Source: Geodermatophilus obscurus DSM 43160 (GTDB taxonomy: Bacteria > Actinomycetota > Actinomycetes > Mycobacteriales > Geodermatophilaceae). From it: 64,000 nucleotides of DNA. The translations under genes and the position numbers were made by a program. The notes beneath the pieces were generated by a model. That model had not been told where the DNA came from and did no database searches. It worked only from the letters and a program-made list of their open reading frames with translations. Shown piece by piece: positions 1 to 9,255 of this stretch (position 1 is its first letter; each line of letters opens with the position of its first letter). The stretch is from positions 1,054,001 through 1,118,000 of the forward strand of contig NC_013757.1 of assembly GCF_000025345.1 (NCBI RefSeq). Direction: 5' to 3'.

Positions 1-233
1 CCGAGGTGCACCCGGTGGCCGCCATCCACCTCTCCGACGTGCTCACCGAGCTGCACGTGGCCACGGCACGCGACGCCATGTGGCCCGGCTCCGCAGCGCG
101 GGTGCGCCGGGTGACCGGCTGGGGCGCCGACGTGCTGCCCGTGCGGCTGTCCGCCCGGGAGCTGACCAGCGTGCTGACCCTGCCCGAGCTGGCGCCGAGG
201 CTGCGCACCGCACTGTGCCAGGACCGTCCGTGA
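1..233 (+). CDS. hypothetical protein, 3' part only (cut by left edge)
   Basis: An open frame enters from the left edge with codons in phase from base 3 and stops with TGA at 231-233. About 76 residues are visible, with no motif I recognise. The stop overlaps the GTG start of the next gene (GTGA at 230-233), so the two are probably translationally coupled. An internal GTG at 6 could serve as a start, but continuous coding to the edge makes a truncated longer gene more likely. Confidence 0.5.
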   Translation, partial: EVHPVAAIHLSDVLTELHVATARDAMWPGSAARVRRVTGWGADVLPVRLSARELTSVLTLPELAPRLRTALCQDRP

Positions 234-988
234 GCGGCGGGCTGTTCGGCGCCGCCGGGCTGCTGCAGCGGCTGCGCTCCGTGCCCGTCACCGTGGCCGA
301 CCTGCGCCGGGTCGCCGACGAGGTGCTGCCCCCGTTGGCGACCGGGCGACTGCAGATCTCCCTGGCCGACGACCGGGTCGACGGTCCCGTCGTGGTCCTC
401 GAGGAGGACGAGCGGCGGGTGCGCACACCGTTGCGCGACCTGGCCGAGGACATGACCGACGCCCGCGTCGGCTCGACGCCCGAGGAGCTGGCGGCCGCGC
501 TGACGGCCTGGGTGCTCGACCGCCCGGTCCCCGACGCGGTGGCCGCCGAGGCCGGCGTGGCGGTGCTCGACTGGACCGACCGGACCGAGACCGGCGTCGG
601 CTGGCGGGTCGTCGTCCGCCGCGGGAACCGGGCTCTGCCGTGGACGCCGTCGGCCGGCCTGGACCGGCGCGCCGTGGACCGTGCGCGCGCAGCCGCGTGG
701 GAGCGGGCTGCCGCGGTCGGGGGCTCCCTGAGGGTCGAGGGCCCGGTGGCGCTGTGGGCGCACCCCGAGGTGCCGCTGCTCGCCTCCGCCGTCCTCGTCG
801 CCCCGGGGCTGCTGCTGGACCACATCGCCGCCGCCGGGCTCGACCTGCACGACCCGCACGTCGTCGTCACGCCCTCCTCGCCGCTGGCCTGCGCCGACGC
901 CGGCGTGGCCGCGCGGCTCGCCGGGGAGACCGGCGAGGCGTGCCAGCGACTGCCCTGGCGGCAGCTCGCCCGCCTGCGCTGGATCTGA
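230..988 (+). CDS. hypothetical actinobacterial protein (252 aa)
   Basis: The GTG start at 230 overlaps the preceding stop by the GTGA arrangement, which decides the start. The product is about 252 residues, soluble-looking, rich in Ala/Val/Asp/Arg, with no signal peptide or membrane segment and no catalytic motif I can name. Codon use is strongly GC3-biased like its neighbours, so it is very probably real. It is followed at once by a long inverted repeat (1003-1086) that may end transcription. Function unknown; coupling to the upstream partial gene suggests a shared role. Confidence 0.7.
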   Translation: MSGGLFGAAGLLQRLRSVPVTVADLRRVADEVLPPLATGRLQISLADDRVDGPVVVLEEDERRVRTPLRDLAEDMTDARVGSTPEELAAALTAWVLDRPVPDAVAAEAGVAVLDWTDRTETGVGWRVVVRRGNRALPWTPSAGLDRRAVDRARAAAWERAAAVGGSLRVEGPVALWAHPEVPLLASAVLVAPGLLLDHIAAAGLDLHDPHVVVTPSSPLACADAGVAARLAGETGEACQRLPWRQLARLRWI

Positions 989-1002
989 GCTTCCGCGCCG
1001 CA

Positions 1003-1086
1003 ATGATCAGCTGACCTGATCCCAGCGTGTCCTCCCTCGCGTTCGGCGGTAGGGGAGGACACGCTGGGATCAGGTCACTTGATCAT
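1003..1086. terminator. long, nearly perfect inverted repeat between convergent genes
   Basis: Arms 1012-1035 and 1054-1077 are a perfect 24-bp inverted repeat with an 18-base loop. After a two-base interruption the pairing resumes for seven more bases (ATGATCA at 1003-1009, TGATCAT at 1080-1086), giving about 31 paired positions. It lies between the plus-strand gene ending at 988 and the minus-strand gene ending at 1107, so it could terminate both. It lacks a U-tract. It is longer than needed for termination and may be a REP-like mobile palindrome. Confidence 0.6.
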
Positions 1087-1106
1087 GGCCCGCCGCAACC
1101 GCCGGT

Positions 1107-3116
1107 TCAGGCCAGGTGGCCGAACTCCCAGTGCCACGGCTCGGGCTTCTCGCCGCCCTGCCGGGCCCAGTCCGGCTGCACGAAGCCGAACCGGCCGGCG
1201 TTGGCCGCCATCCACGCCGACTGCACGGTGCCCGCGACGTTGATGCCGCCGCAGAGGTCGACCGCCAGGGCCCACCCGTGGTTCGACGTCCCGGGCACCG
1301 CGGCGAGCGCCGGCTTGGCGCGGGAGGCGGTGACCTGAGAACCCAACGATCGGTAGGAGTCGGTGATGCACAGCGGGCTGCCGAACGCCGCGCGGTAGGC
1401 GTCCGCCAGGGCCGCGTAGCCGGCAGCGGCGTCGCAGCGCAGGGCGTGGCCGCGGGCGATCGGGCACAGGGCGGTCGCGGGGATGGTGCCGTTCGACCAG
1501 CCGCCCCAGGCCGGGCTGACCGGGCCGACCGGCGCGGGCGGTGCGCCACAGGCACCCCGGCCGGCGGTACCGGCCGGCAGTGCGGCGTTCGGCTGCGCCG
1601 GGGCGGGCAGGGTGACCCGCACGGCGGCGGACGCGTCCCCGACCGGGCGGACGCCGACCTGGTAGCCGGCGGCCGACGCGGCCACGACCTGGCCCTCGCC
1701 CACGTAGACGCCGACGTCGTGCCCGCCGTCGGCGTGGACGAGGTCGCCGATCTGCAGCTGGGACAGCGGGACGGCGGCGCCGTGCGCCCACTGGTCGCCG
1801 GCGGCGGTCGGGATCGCGTACCCGGCCAGCAGCCACGAGGCAGCCGCCAGGCCGCCGCAGTCGTAGGCGTCGGGACCGGTGCCGCCGGGCACGTAGGGCT
1901 TGCCGACCTGGGCCAGCGCGGAGCTCACCGCGGCCACCGTCTCGGCCGGCAGCACGGTCACCGGGCGGTTGCCCGCCACGGCCCAGGCGACTCCCGGGAT
2001 CGGCTGCCCCGCACCGTCGAGCGCGGGGGAGAGGCCGGCGGGCAGCGCCGTGGGGTCGACGAGGTCGGCCGCCGTCGGCGACTCGATGCCGGCGAGCGCC
2101 AGCACGCCGAGGTGCTCCTGCCAGCGGCGCAGCGCCGCCCGGTTGGCGTCCTGCTGCGCCGCCGCGGCCTGGGCGGTGCCGAGCGCGGCGAGCTGGGCGG
2201 CGACGTCGGTCCGCAGCCCGCCCACCTCGGCGCGCACCTCCTCGAGGACGGCGGCAGCCTGCGCCTGCACGGTCGCGAGGGCGGCCTCGGCCACCGTCAC
2301 GCGGCGGGTGGCCAGCGTCAGGTCGGCCTCGGCGCGCTGGGCCCGGACGACGTCGACCTCGAGCTCCTGCGCGGCCTGCTCGGCGAGCGCGGTTCCGTGG
2401 AGGACGTCGGCGGTGGCGCCGGCCGCCCGGACGTCGAGCTGCAGCAGCGGGCTCCGCGACTCGGCCGACGCCCGGTAGAGGTCGGCGGCGCCGGTGCCGA
2501 CCGTCGCGCGCGCGGCCGTCACCTGCTGCTGCGCGGACTGCTCCGCGGCGCGCGCCGACGCCAGCTCGGCGTGCCGGGCGGCGAGGTCCCGCTCGAGGGC
2601 GCGGTAGCGGTTCGCGGCGTCGAGGAGTGAGCCCTGGGCCGCGAGGGCGAGTCCGGTCGTGTCGGTCGGCTCGGCGGCGGTGCTGGTCGCCTGGGTGCCA
2701 GGAGACACCAGGCCGGCCAGCACGGGCAGCACGAGACCGAGGGCGGTCAGGGACAGCCGCACCCGCCAGCGGCGGCCGTCGGCGGTGGGCAGCCAGCGGC
2801 GGAGCGGAGCCGGCCGGGGGGACGCCGTGCGGCGCTTCCGGCTCGTGCGCGCGCGGGTGGCGGAGGCCGGACGGCGGCTGGAGGAGGACCGGCCGGTGGT
2901 GCTGCGGCGGGACGGCGCGGCCCCGGGGTCCGGGGTCGCGGCGGCGCGGGCGGCCAGCACGGCGCGCAGCGCCTGGGCCTCCTGCGCGGTGAGCGGCGGG
3001 CGCGGGGCGGTGGTGCGGGCGCCGGCGGTGCGGGTGCGGGCGGTGGCGGTCCGGGCGGTGGTGGTCCGGGCGGGTCGGGTGGCGGCGGTGCGGACCGACG
3101 TGCGTGGTGCGGGCAC
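1107..3116 (-). CDS. secreted NlpC/P60 peptidase with C-terminal D-Ala-D-Ala carboxypeptidase (VanY) domain
   Basis: A 669-residue predicted cell-wall enzyme. Residues 1-110 are Arg/Thr/Ala-rich and basic, a hydrophobic segment lies near 120-138, and an Ala-rich coiled coil spans about 160-330. An NlpC/P60 domain follows at about 395-505, with the nucleophile Cys420 in YDCGGL and the partner His466. A VanY/DacB-type domain at 580-669 carries likely zinc ligands His613 (SNHG), Asp620 and His662 (WHWEF). It would cleave peptidoglycan stem peptides and trim terminal D-Ala. RipA-like coiled-coil architecture is known for P60 enzymes; the VanY fusion is a second activity. The start is GTG at 3116; the long basic N-terminus before the membrane segment makes a downstream start possible. 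Confidence 0.85.
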   Translation of the reverse strand: MPAPRTSVRTAATRPARTTTARTATARTRTAGARTTAPRPPLTAQEAQALRAVLAARAAATPDPGAAPSRRSTTGRSSSSRRPASATRARTSRKRRTASPRPAPLRRWLPTADGRRWRVRLSLTALGLVLPVLAGLVSPGTQATSTAAEPTDTTGLALAAQGSLLDAANRYRALERDLAARHAELASARAAEQSAQQQVTAARATVGTGAADLYRASAESRSPLLQLDVRAAGATADVLHGTALAEQAAQELEVDVVRAQRAEADLTLATRRVTVAEAALATVQAQAAAVLEEVRAEVGGLRTDVAAQLAALGTAQAAAAQQDANRAALRRWQEHLGVLALAGIESPTAADLVDPTALPAGLSPALDGAGQPIPGVAWAVAGNRPVTVLPAETVAAVSSALAQVGKPYVPGGTGPDAYDCGGLAAASWLLAGYAIPTAAGDQWAHGAAVPLSQLQIGDLVHADGGHDVGVYVGEGQVVAASAAGYQVGVRPVGDASAAVRVTLPAPAQPNAALPAGTAGRGACGAPPAPVGPVSPAWGGWSNGTIPATALCPIARGHALRCDAAAGYAALADAYRAAFGSPLCITDSYRSLGSQVTASRAKPALAAVPGTSNHGWALAVDLCGGINVAGTVQSAWMAANAGRFGFVQPDWARQGGEKPEPWHWEFGHLA

Positions 3117-3230
3117 TGCGGGTCCCCCGGGCTGTCTCGTCGTACGTGGCCGGCGCCGCGGTGTTCCGCGGTGCGCTCAGACCTCGTATCGACGGGGGCG
3201 GGGGGCGCCCGGAGGGAGGGGGAGGGGGTC

Positions 3231-3539
3231 TCACCCCTCCGGGTGAGGGTGATCCGCAGGTGGCACCCGATCGGCGTACACGCCCGCCGGCGGTGCGGTG
3301 CGCTCGGTCGGCGGCCACCAGGCGCCGTGGTGGTGCTCGAGCGGGATGCGCAGCTCCGCGCCGTCCTCGGTGGAGACGACCAGCTCCACCCGGCTCACGC
3401 GGCGACCGGTGCCGTCGACCTGGACCGCGCCGCCGGTCGCCAGCGGCACGGGTGGCAGCACCAGGTCGTCCTCGGAGGGGGACTCGGACACGGGACTCCC
3501 TCCCGGAGCGGTGGCGCGGACGGACGTGGCGGGGCCCAT
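3231..3539 (-). CDS. small hypothetical protein (102 aa)
   Basis: An open frame of 102 residues with ATG at 3537-3539, downstream of citrate synthase on the same strand. It is Pro/Val/Glu-rich, ends in a His/Pro-rich tail, and has no signal or membrane segment. The middle (VELVVSTEDGAELRIPLEHHH) looks like beta-strand sequence. It is separated from the citrate synthase stop by a strong hairpin (3554-3590), so it probably has its own promoter. Not recognised; coding support is codon bias and a plausible amino-acid composition only. Confidence 0.5.
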   Translation of the reverse strand: MGPATSVRATAPGGSPVSESPSEDDLVLPPVPLATGGAVQVDGTGRRVSRVELVVSTEDGAELRIPLEHHHGAWWPPTERTAPPAGVYADRVPPADHPHPEG

Positions 3540-3553
3540 GCTGCCGGAGACGC

Positions 3554-3590
3554 CGAGGTCCCGTCGTCCGGGGCGGACGACGGGACCTCG
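3554..3590 (-). terminator. perfect 16-bp hairpin downstream of citrate synthase
   Basis: Arms 3554-3569 and 3575-3590 pair perfectly around a 5-base loop. The hairpin lies about 100 bases past the citrate synthase stop and just before the start of the 102-aa gene, so it fits a rho-independent-type terminator without a U-tract, as is common in actinobacteria. Confidence 0.6.
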
Positions 3591-3613
3591 AGAGAGGACC
3601 CCGCTGCCCCCCG

Positions 3614-3677
3614 GCCCCGTCCCGGGTCCCGCCCCGAGCGTGCGAGGGGTGGGGAGGACGGGGTCCTTCTACTGCAG
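3614..3677 (-). repeat. dispersed palindromic element, copy after citrate synthase
   Basis: Read on the minus strand, this copy begins CTGCAGTAGAAGGACCCCG, contains CACCCCTCGC-acg-CTCGGGG and closes with GGGACGGGGC. The outer arms (CCCCGTCC and its partner) and inner arms pair as a nested hairpin. Nearly the same sequence occurs at 16742-16803, with shorter relatives at 57836-57896 and 62197-62256. It sits just past the citrate synthase stop codon at 3689. Confidence 0.6.
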
Positions 3678-3688
3678 CAGGGCCGGGC

Positions 3689-5005
3689 TCAGCGCTCGGA
3701 CAGCGGCACGAACGCGCGCTCGGTGGCCCCGGTGTAGACCTGCCGCGGCCGGCCGATCTTGGTGGCCGGGTCGTTGATCATCTCGCGCCACTGGGCGATC
3801 CAGCCGGGCAGCCGGCCGAGGGCGAAGAGCACGGTGAACATCCGCGTCGGGAAGCCCATCGCCCGGTAGATCAGCCCGGTGTAGAAGTCGACGTTCGGGT
3901 AGAGCTTGCGCTCGACGAAGTAGTCGTCGGAGAGCGCGATCTCCTCCAGCTGGCGGGCGAGGTCCAGCAGCTCGTTGTCACCGCCGAGCTTGTCGAGCAC
4001 GCTGTCGGCGGTCTGCTTCACGATCGCCGCCCGCGGGTCGTAGTTCTTGTAGACCCGGTGCCCGAAGCCCATCAGCTTGACGCCGGGCTCCTTGTTCTTG
4101 ACCCGCTTCACGAACGACGGGATGTCGCCGCCCTCGCGCTGGATGGACTCGAGCATCTCCAGCACCGACTGGTTCGCCCCACCGTGCAGCGGACCGAACA
4201 GCGCGTTGATACCGGCCGAGATGGAGGCGAACAGGTTGGCCTGGGAGGAGCCCACCAGCCGCACCGTCGACGTCGAGCAGTTCTGCTCGTGATCGGCGTG
4301 CAGCACGAACAGCATGTCCAGCGCCGCGGCCAGGTCCGGGTCGACCTCGTAGGGCTCGGCCGGGAAGCCGAACGTCATCCGCAGGAAGTTCTCGGTCAGC
4401 CCGAGGGAGTTGTCCGGGTAGAGGAACGGCTGGCCGACCGACTTCTTGTACGCGTACGCGGCGATCGTCGGCAGCTTGGCCAGCAGGCGCAGCGTCGAGA
4501 TCTCGACCTGCCGCTCGTCGAACGGGTCCAGGGAGTCCTGGTAGAAGGTCGACAGGGCGCTGACCGCCGAGGAGAGCACCGGCATCGGGTGCGCGTCGCG
4601 CGGGAAGCCCCTGAAGAACTGCTTGAGGTCCTCGTGCAGCAGCGTGTGCCGCCGCAGCCGGGAGTCGAACTCGGCCAGCTGGTCGGCGGTCGGCAGCTCG
4701 CCGTAGATCAGCAGGTAGCTGACCTCGACGAAGCTGGCCTTCCCGGCGAGCTGGTCGATCGGGTAGCCGCGGTAGCGGAGGATCCCGGCGTCACCGTCGA
4801 TGTAGGTGATCGCCGAGGTGCACGCGGCGGTGTTGACGAAGCCGATGTCCAGCGCGACCTGTCCGGTCGTCGCCAGCAGCTTGCCTGTGTCCAGTCCATC
4901 CGCCCCTTCCGTGGCCGGGACCACGCGCAGGGGCAGTTCTCCACCGGGGTAGCGCAGGGACACGTCGGGGTTGCCGGCCGCGGGTGCGCTTGCTGTCTCG
5001 CTCAT
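3689..5005 (-). CDS. gltA: citrate synthase
   Basis: Catalyses oxaloacetate + acetyl-CoA to citrate, the entry step of the TCA cycle, in the cytosol. The 438-residue length is typical of the hexameric type II enzyme. Catalytic residues are visible: His274 (GPLHGGAN), His316 (FGHRVYK) and Asp373 (NVDFY), with the family stretch LHADHEQN at 235-242. ATG start at 5005. It lies about 90 bp downstream of fumarase on the same strand, separated by a hairpin, so two TCA enzymes are adjacent. A 16-bp hairpin and a dispersed repeat follow the stop. Confidence 0.96.
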   Translation of the reverse strand: MSETASAPAAGNPDVSLRYPGGELPLRVVPATEGADGLDTGKLLATTGQVALDIGFVNTAACTSAITYIDGDAGILRYRGYPIDQLAGKASFVEVSYLLIYGELPTADQLAEFDSRLRRHTLLHEDLKQFFRGFPRDAHPMPVLSSAVSALSTFYQDSLDPFDERQVEISTLRLLAKLPTIAAYAYKKSVGQPFLYPDNSLGLTENFLRMTFGFPAEPYEVDPDLAAALDMLFVLHADHEQNCSTSTVRLVGSSQANLFASISAGINALFGPLHGGANQSVLEMLESIQREGGDIPSFVKRVKNKEPGVKLMGFGHRVYKNYDPRAAIVKQTADSVLDKLGGDNELLDLARQLEEIALSDDYFVERKLYPNVDFYTGLIYRAMGFPTRMFTVLFALGRLPGWIAQWREMINDPATKIGRPRQVYTGATERAFVPLSER

Positions 5006-5060
5006 CAGTTGGGGACGCTACTCAGGTTCAGGGGGATACCACCACGCCCCGCCGGATCAG

Positions 5061-5091
5061 CGGGGCAGATCCGTGTGCCGGATCTGCCCCG
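5061..5091 (-). terminator. 13-bp hairpin between fumC and gltA
   Basis: Arms 5061-5073 and 5079-5091 pair perfectly around five bases. It begins 8 bases past the fumarase stop, the right place to terminate fumC before gltA. Confidence 0.65.
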
Positions 5092-5098
5092 CCGGGCG

Positions 5099-6517
5099 TC
5101 ACGGGTGGGTCATCGAGAGGACGTCGAGGGCCTCGTCGAGCTGCTGCTCGGTGAGCTTGCCCTGCTCGACGTAGCCCCGCTCCACCACGACCTGGCGGAT
5201 CGTCTTCTGCTCGGCCAGCGACTGCTTGGCGACCTTGGCCGCCTCCTCGTAGCCGATGTACTTGTTCAGCGGCGTCACGATCGACGGCGAGGACTCGGCG
5301 TACTCCCGGCACCGGTCGACGTTGGCGACGATCCCGTCGACGCAGCGGTCGGCCAGGATCCGGCTGGCGTTGGCCAGCAGCCGGATGGACTCGAGCACGT
5401 TGCGGGCCATCAGGGGCAGCGTGACGTTGAGCTCGAAGACGCCGGTGGTGCCGGCGAAGGTCACCGCGGCGTCGTTCCCGATCACCTGCGCGCTCACCTG
5501 GATGACCGCCTCCGGGATCACCGGGTTCACCTTGCCCGGCATGATCGAGCTGCCGGGCTGCAGGTCGGGCAGCTGGATCTCGCCCAGGCCGGTGCGCGGG
5601 CCGGAACCCATCCAGCGCAGGTCGTTGGCGATCTTCACCAGGCCGACGGCGATCGTCTTCAGCTGGCCGGAGCCCTCCACCAGGGCGTCGCGCGAGCTCT
5701 GCGCCTCGAAGTGGTCGCGCGCCTCGGAGAGCGGCAGGTCCAGCTCGGCGGCGAGCCGCTCGATGATCGCGGCGGCGAACCCGGGCGGGGTGTTGATGCC
5801 CGTGCCGACCGCGGTGCCGCCCAACGGCAGCTCGCCGATCCTCGGCAGCGACGCCTGCAGCCGCTCGACGCCGTAGCGCACCGCCGCGGCGTACCCGCCG
5901 AACTCCTGGCCGAGGGTGACCGGGGTGGCGTCCATCAGGTGGGTGCGGCCGCTCTTCACGACCTCGGCGAACTCCTCGGCCTTGCGGGAGAGCGAGGCCT
6001 CGAGGTGCTGCAGCGCCGGGATCAGGTCGCGGACGATCGCCCGCGTCGCGGCCACGTGGATGGCCGACGGGAAGACGTCGTTGGACGACTGCGAGGCGTT
6101 GACGTGGTCGTTGGGGTGCACCGGCGAGCCGAGCGCCTCGGTGGCGAGGGAGGCGATCACCTCGTTGGTGTTCATGTTGCTCGACGTCCCCGACCCCGTC
6201 TGGAAGACGTCGATGGGGAAGTGCTCGTCCCACTCGCCGCGGGCCACGGACGCGGCCGCGGTGCCGATCGCGTCGGCGGTTTCCTGCGGCAGCACACCCA
6301 GGGAGGCGTTCACCGCGGCAGCGGCACCCTTGATCGCGGCAAGGGCGCCGATCAGCTCCCGCTCGATCGGCGTGCCGGAGATCGGGAAGTTCTCGACGGC
6401 GCGCTGGGTCTGCGCCCGCCACTTCGCCCACGCGGGGACCCGGACCTCGCCCATGGAGTCGTGCTCGATGCGGTAGTCGGTGCCGTCCTGCTGTGCGGCC
6501 TGGGTCTCAGCGGGCAT
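5099..6517 (-). CDS. fumC: class II fumarate hydratase
   Basis: Iron-independent fumarase interconverting fumarate and L-malate in the TCA cycle. The 472-residue length fits the class II homotetramer. The superfamily signature [11 protein letters not shown] is at 322-332 (catalytic Ser in the flexible loop), [10 protein letters not shown] at 107-116 and THLMDA at 192-197. ATG start at 6517. In actinobacteria fumC commonly lies beside glpX, as it does here about 1.6 kb away. The adjacent gltA strengthens the metabolic context. Confidence 0.96.
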   Translation of the reverse strand: MPAETQAAQQDGTDYRIEHDSMGEVRVPAWAKWRAQTQRAVENFPISGTPIERELIGALAAIKGAAAAVNASLGVLPQETADAIGTAAASVARGEWDEHFPIDVFQTGSGTSSNMNTNEVIASLATEALGSPVHPNDHVNASQSSNDVFPSAIHVAATRAIVRDLIPALQHLEASLSRKAEEFAEVVKSGRTHLMDATPVTLGQEFGGYAAAVRYGVERLQASLPRIGELPLGGTAVGTGINTPPGFAAAIIERLAAELDLPLSEARDHFEAQSSRDALVEGSGQLKTIAVGLVKIANDLRWMGSGPRTGLGEIQLPDLQPGSSIMPGKVNPVIPEAVIQVSAQVIGNDAAVTFAGTTGVFELNVTLPLMARNVLESIRLLANASRILADRCVDGIVANVDRCREYAESSPSIVTPLNKYIGYEEAAKVAKQSLAEQKTIRQVVVERGYVEQGKLTEQQLDEALDVLSMTHP

Positions 6518-6672
6518 TGCTGCAGCTCCCGGTGTGGTGGTTGGTGACAGGGCTCCGACTCAGGACCCTAGATGCCCGCGAGGTCACGGTCCGGACCGCT
6601 CCGACGTGGGAGCGGCCCGGGCGGGCGAGGCGGACCCGGCATGGGTCGTCCGCCCTGGTCGGAGGAGACCCC

Positions 6673-7250
6673 GTGTCGCAGTCCCAGCCGCAGCCGTTCG
6701 ACGCCGCGCCACCGTCCGGCTGGCCGTCGGCGGCTCCCGACCGGGTGGCCTCCGCACCCGCGTGGCCCGCGCCGCCGCCCCGGCTGCGGCCCCGCCCGCC
6801 GTGGCGTCCCGGCGCGGCACCGACAGCCTGGTCGTGGCCGCCGCGACGGGCGCCACGGTGCTCTCCGTCGGTCTGCTGATCGCGGCGCTGCTCTCGTCAC
6901 TGCTCGTGTCCTCGGTGCTCGCCGGCCGGGCGGACGATGTCGGTCGCGAGACCAGCAGCGCGCTGGGCGGGTCGATGGGCGCGCAGACCGAGGCGGTGCC
7001 GGGCGCCGGCGGCCTCCTCGGGGGCCACGGCTACGGGCCCCTCGAGCAGATCGACCCGGTGCCCCCGGGGACCCTCGGGAGCGACGTCGCGCTGGACGGC
7101 CACGCGCTGGAGTGCTTCGCCGGCGTCCTGGACGCGTGCGACCGGCTCCACGCGGGGTCCGCGCCGTTCTCGGGGTACGAGCACTACGCCAGCACCTGCG
7201 GTGGCCGGGTCAAGCCGTCCGCCGTCGCCTACTGCACCGAGCTGGACTGA
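6673..7250 (+). pseudogene. small membrane protein with an apparent frameshift near 6770-6810
   Basis: A strong Shine-Dalgarno GGAGGAG at 6661-6667 precedes GTG at 6673. That frame encodes a Pro-rich N-terminus typical of actinobacterial membrane proteins (SQPQPFDAAPPSGWPS...) but runs to a stop at 6879 with no membrane segment. The expected transmembrane helix (VLSVGLLIAALLSSLLVS) and a Cys-containing C-terminus (ECFAGVLDACDRL...YCTELD) lie one frame over, ending at 7250. The only start in that frame near the helix is GTG at 6801, which lacks an SD. A base missing in a run of C/G near 6770-6800 would join the two parts. Either a real lesion, a sequencing error, or a shorter 149-residue protein from 6801. 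Confidence 0.6.
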
Positions 7251-7251
7251 G

Positions 7252-7267
7252 GGAGGACCCGTCCTCC
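7252..7267 (+). terminator. short hairpin after the frameshifted membrane protein
   Basis: GGAGGAC at 7252-7258 pairs with GTCCTCC at 7261-7267, with only two loop bases. It lies immediately past the stop at 7250 and is a plausible but weak terminator or attenuator before the next gene. Confidence 0.35.
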
Positions 7268-7329
7268 GCTGGCTCAGGGCGGGTCCCGGTGCGGGGCCCG
7301 GGGGCGACGGCTCCACTACGGTCGGCCAC

Positions 7330-8022
7330 GTGGACCCCCACGCCGCTCCCGACCGGCCACCGGCCGTGCGCGCCTCGGACGCCGACCGCGAGGCCACCGT
7401 GACCCGCCTGCAGCGAGCCGTCGCCGAGGGACGGATCGACCTGTCGGAGTTCGGCGAGCGGGTCGAGGCCGCCTACGCCGCCGGCACGCTCGACGACCTG
7501 GGCGCGCTCGTCGCCGACCTCCCCCCGGACGCCCCGCCACCGGTCGAGATCGTCGGCACGCGCGCCCCGGCGGAGCTCAGCAGCGTGTTCGGCGACGTGA
7601 AGCTCGCCGGCCCGAACGCGCCGCAGCGGGTGACCACCGTCTTCGGCGACGTCCGGCTGGACCTGCGCGGCCTGCGGACCGACGCCGACCGGATCGAGAT
7701 GACCCTGGGGACGGTGTTCGGCGACGTCGACGTGGTCGTCGCCGAGGGGGTGGACGCCGAGCTGCGCGGCCGGACGGTCTTCGGCGACCGCAGGACCCAG
7801 CTCGCCCCGGTGCCGCGGCTGGCGGGGACCCCGCGGATCGTCGTCCACGCGCGCAGCGTGTTCGGCGACCTGCGGCTGCGCAGCCTGGCGCCGGGGGAGT
7901 CGGCGAGCCGGTGGCGGGCGATGGTCGACCGTCTCGCCGCCCGGCCGCTGCCGCCCTCGGTCCCGCCCCTCCCACCGATTCCCCCGCCGCCGCCGATTCC
8001 GCCACCCCTGCCCCCGCGCTGA
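7330..8022 (+). CDS. DUF1707 domain protein with LiaF-like repeats
   Basis: The GTG start at 7330 places a DUF1707 (SHOCT-like) domain at about residues 14-60: VRASDADREATVTRLQRAV...LSEFGERVEAAYAAGTLDDL. The rest contains four copies of an [S/T]VFGD motif (about residues 84, 103, 132 and 176, spaced 19-44), as in the cell-wall-stress LiaF/DUF2154 fold. The C-terminus is a Pro-rich tail. No membrane helix is seen, so the protein is probably cytosolic or membrane-peripheral. LiaF relatives modulate envelope-stress two-component systems; that role here is inference. Convergent with glpX. Confidence 0.8.
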   Translation: MDPHAAPDRPPAVRASDADREATVTRLQRAVAEGRIDLSEFGERVEAAYAAGTLDDLGALVADLPPDAPPPVEIVGTRAPAELSSVFGDVKLAGPNAPQRVTTVFGDVRLDLRGLRTDADRIEMTLGTVFGDVDVVVAEGVDAELRGRTVFGDRRTQLAPVPRLAGTPRIVVHARSVFGDLRLRSLAPGESASRWRAMVDRLAARPLPPSVPPLPPIPPPPPIPPPLPPR

Positions 8023-8141
8023 CGCGCCGGCCGGTCGTCCCGAGTGGGCGCCGGAGGGTCCGCGCAGGGACGACGCAGCGGCTCCGCTGGGCCGGGGGAC
8101 GGCACCTGGCCGCGGTCGTCGGCCGGACGCCGACGACGTGC

Positions 8142-9194
8142 TCAGCCCTCGGAGCGGTCGACGGGCACCGAGGAGTAGGCGCGCAGCTTCTCCAGCGAGT
8201 GCAGGCTGTCGATCTGGCGGATCGTGCCCGACTTCGAGCGCATGACCAGCGACTGCGTCGTGCAGCCGCCGGAGCGGTACTGGACGCCGCGCAGCAGCTC
8301 GCCGTCGGTGATGCCGGTGGCCACGAAGAAGACGTCGCCGCGCACGAGGTCGTCGATCTGCAGGACCCGGTCGAGGTCGTGGCCGGCGTCGAGGGCCTTC
8401 TGCCGCTCCTCGTCGTCCTTGGGCCACAGCTTGCCCTGCAGCGCACCACCCATGCACTTGAGCGCGCAGGCGGCGATGATGCCCTCCGGTGTGCCGCCGA
8501 TGCCCATGAGCAGGTCGACGCCGGTGCCCTCGCGGGCCGCGGCGATCGCGCCGGCCACGTCGCCGTCGGTGATGAACTTGATCCGCGCGCCGGCCTCCCG
8601 CACCTCGTGGACCAGCTGGTCGTGACGCGGCCGGTCGAGGATGCACACGGTGACGTCGCCGACGGAGTCGTGCTTGGCCTTGGCGACCCGGCGGATGTTC
8701 TCGGCGACGGGCGCGGTGATGTCGACGACGTCGGCCGCGGCCGGCCCGACAGCGATCTTCTCCATGTAGAAGACCGCGGACGGGTCGTACATGGCGCCGC
8801 GGTCGGCGACGGCCATGACGGCGATGGCGTTGGGCATGCCCTTGGCCATGAGCGTGGTGCCGTCGACGGGGTCGACCGCGACGTCGCACTCCGGGCCGTT
8901 GCCGTCACCGACCTGCTCGCCGTTGAAGAGCATCGGGGCCTGGTCCTTCTCGCCCTCGCCGATGACGACGACGCCCTTCATCCTCACTGTGCCGATCAGG
9001 GAGCGCATCGCGTCGACTGCAGCACCGTCCCCCCCGTTCTTGTCGCCGCGGCCCACCCATCGGCCGGCGGCCATGGCTCCGGCCTCGGTGACCCGCACCA
9101 GCTCGAGGGCGAGGTTGCGGTCAGGAGCCGGGCGGTCGGCGCGGAAGCCGGCTCCACTGTGGGTCGGCGGGCCGTCGGGCAGGGGCAGGGACAC
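8142..9194 (-). CDS. glpX: class II fructose-1,6-bisphosphatase
   Basis: Hydrolyses fructose-1,6-bisphosphate to fructose-6-phosphate in gluconeogenesis, metal-dependent. About 350 residues from GTG 9194, close to the family's 330-340. Motifs: GEGEKD at 79-84, DPVDGTT at 108-114 (metal and phosphate site), plus the conserved [13 protein letters not shown] near the C-terminus. The start is chosen because GAGGAGG sits just upstream; a longer frame from 9257 is open but lacks a better SD. Divergent from the DUF4245 gene, an arrangement conserved in actinobacteria. Confidence 0.94.
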   Translation of the reverse strand: MSLPLPDGPPTHSGAGFRADRPAPDRNLALELVRVTEAGAMAAGRWVGRGDKNGGDGAAVDAMRSLIGTVRMKGVVVIGEGEKDQAPMLFNGEQVGDGNGPECDVAVDPVDGTTLMAKGMPNAIAVMAVADRGAMYDPSAVFYMEKIAVGPAAADVVDITAPVAENIRRVAKAKHDSVGDVTVCILDRPRHDQLVHEVREAGARIKFITDGDVAGAIAAAREGTGVDLLMGIGGTPEGIIAACALKCMGGALQGKLWPKDDEERQKALDAGHDLDRVLQIDDLVRGDVFFVATGITDGELLRGVQYRSGGCTTQSLVMRSKSGTIRQIDSLHSLEKLRAYSSVPVDRSEG

Positions 9195-9255
9195 GCGGAC
9201 CTCCTCGTTCCGCCGCACGGACGTCGGGCAGCGGGGTGGGGCGATGAGTCCTGTC

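Noticed and set aside
3104-6547. A very long plus-strand open frame across fumC and gltA
   Set aside because: It is antisense to the two clear TCA genes; its product is Arg/Gly/Gln-rich without domains, an effect of high GC3.
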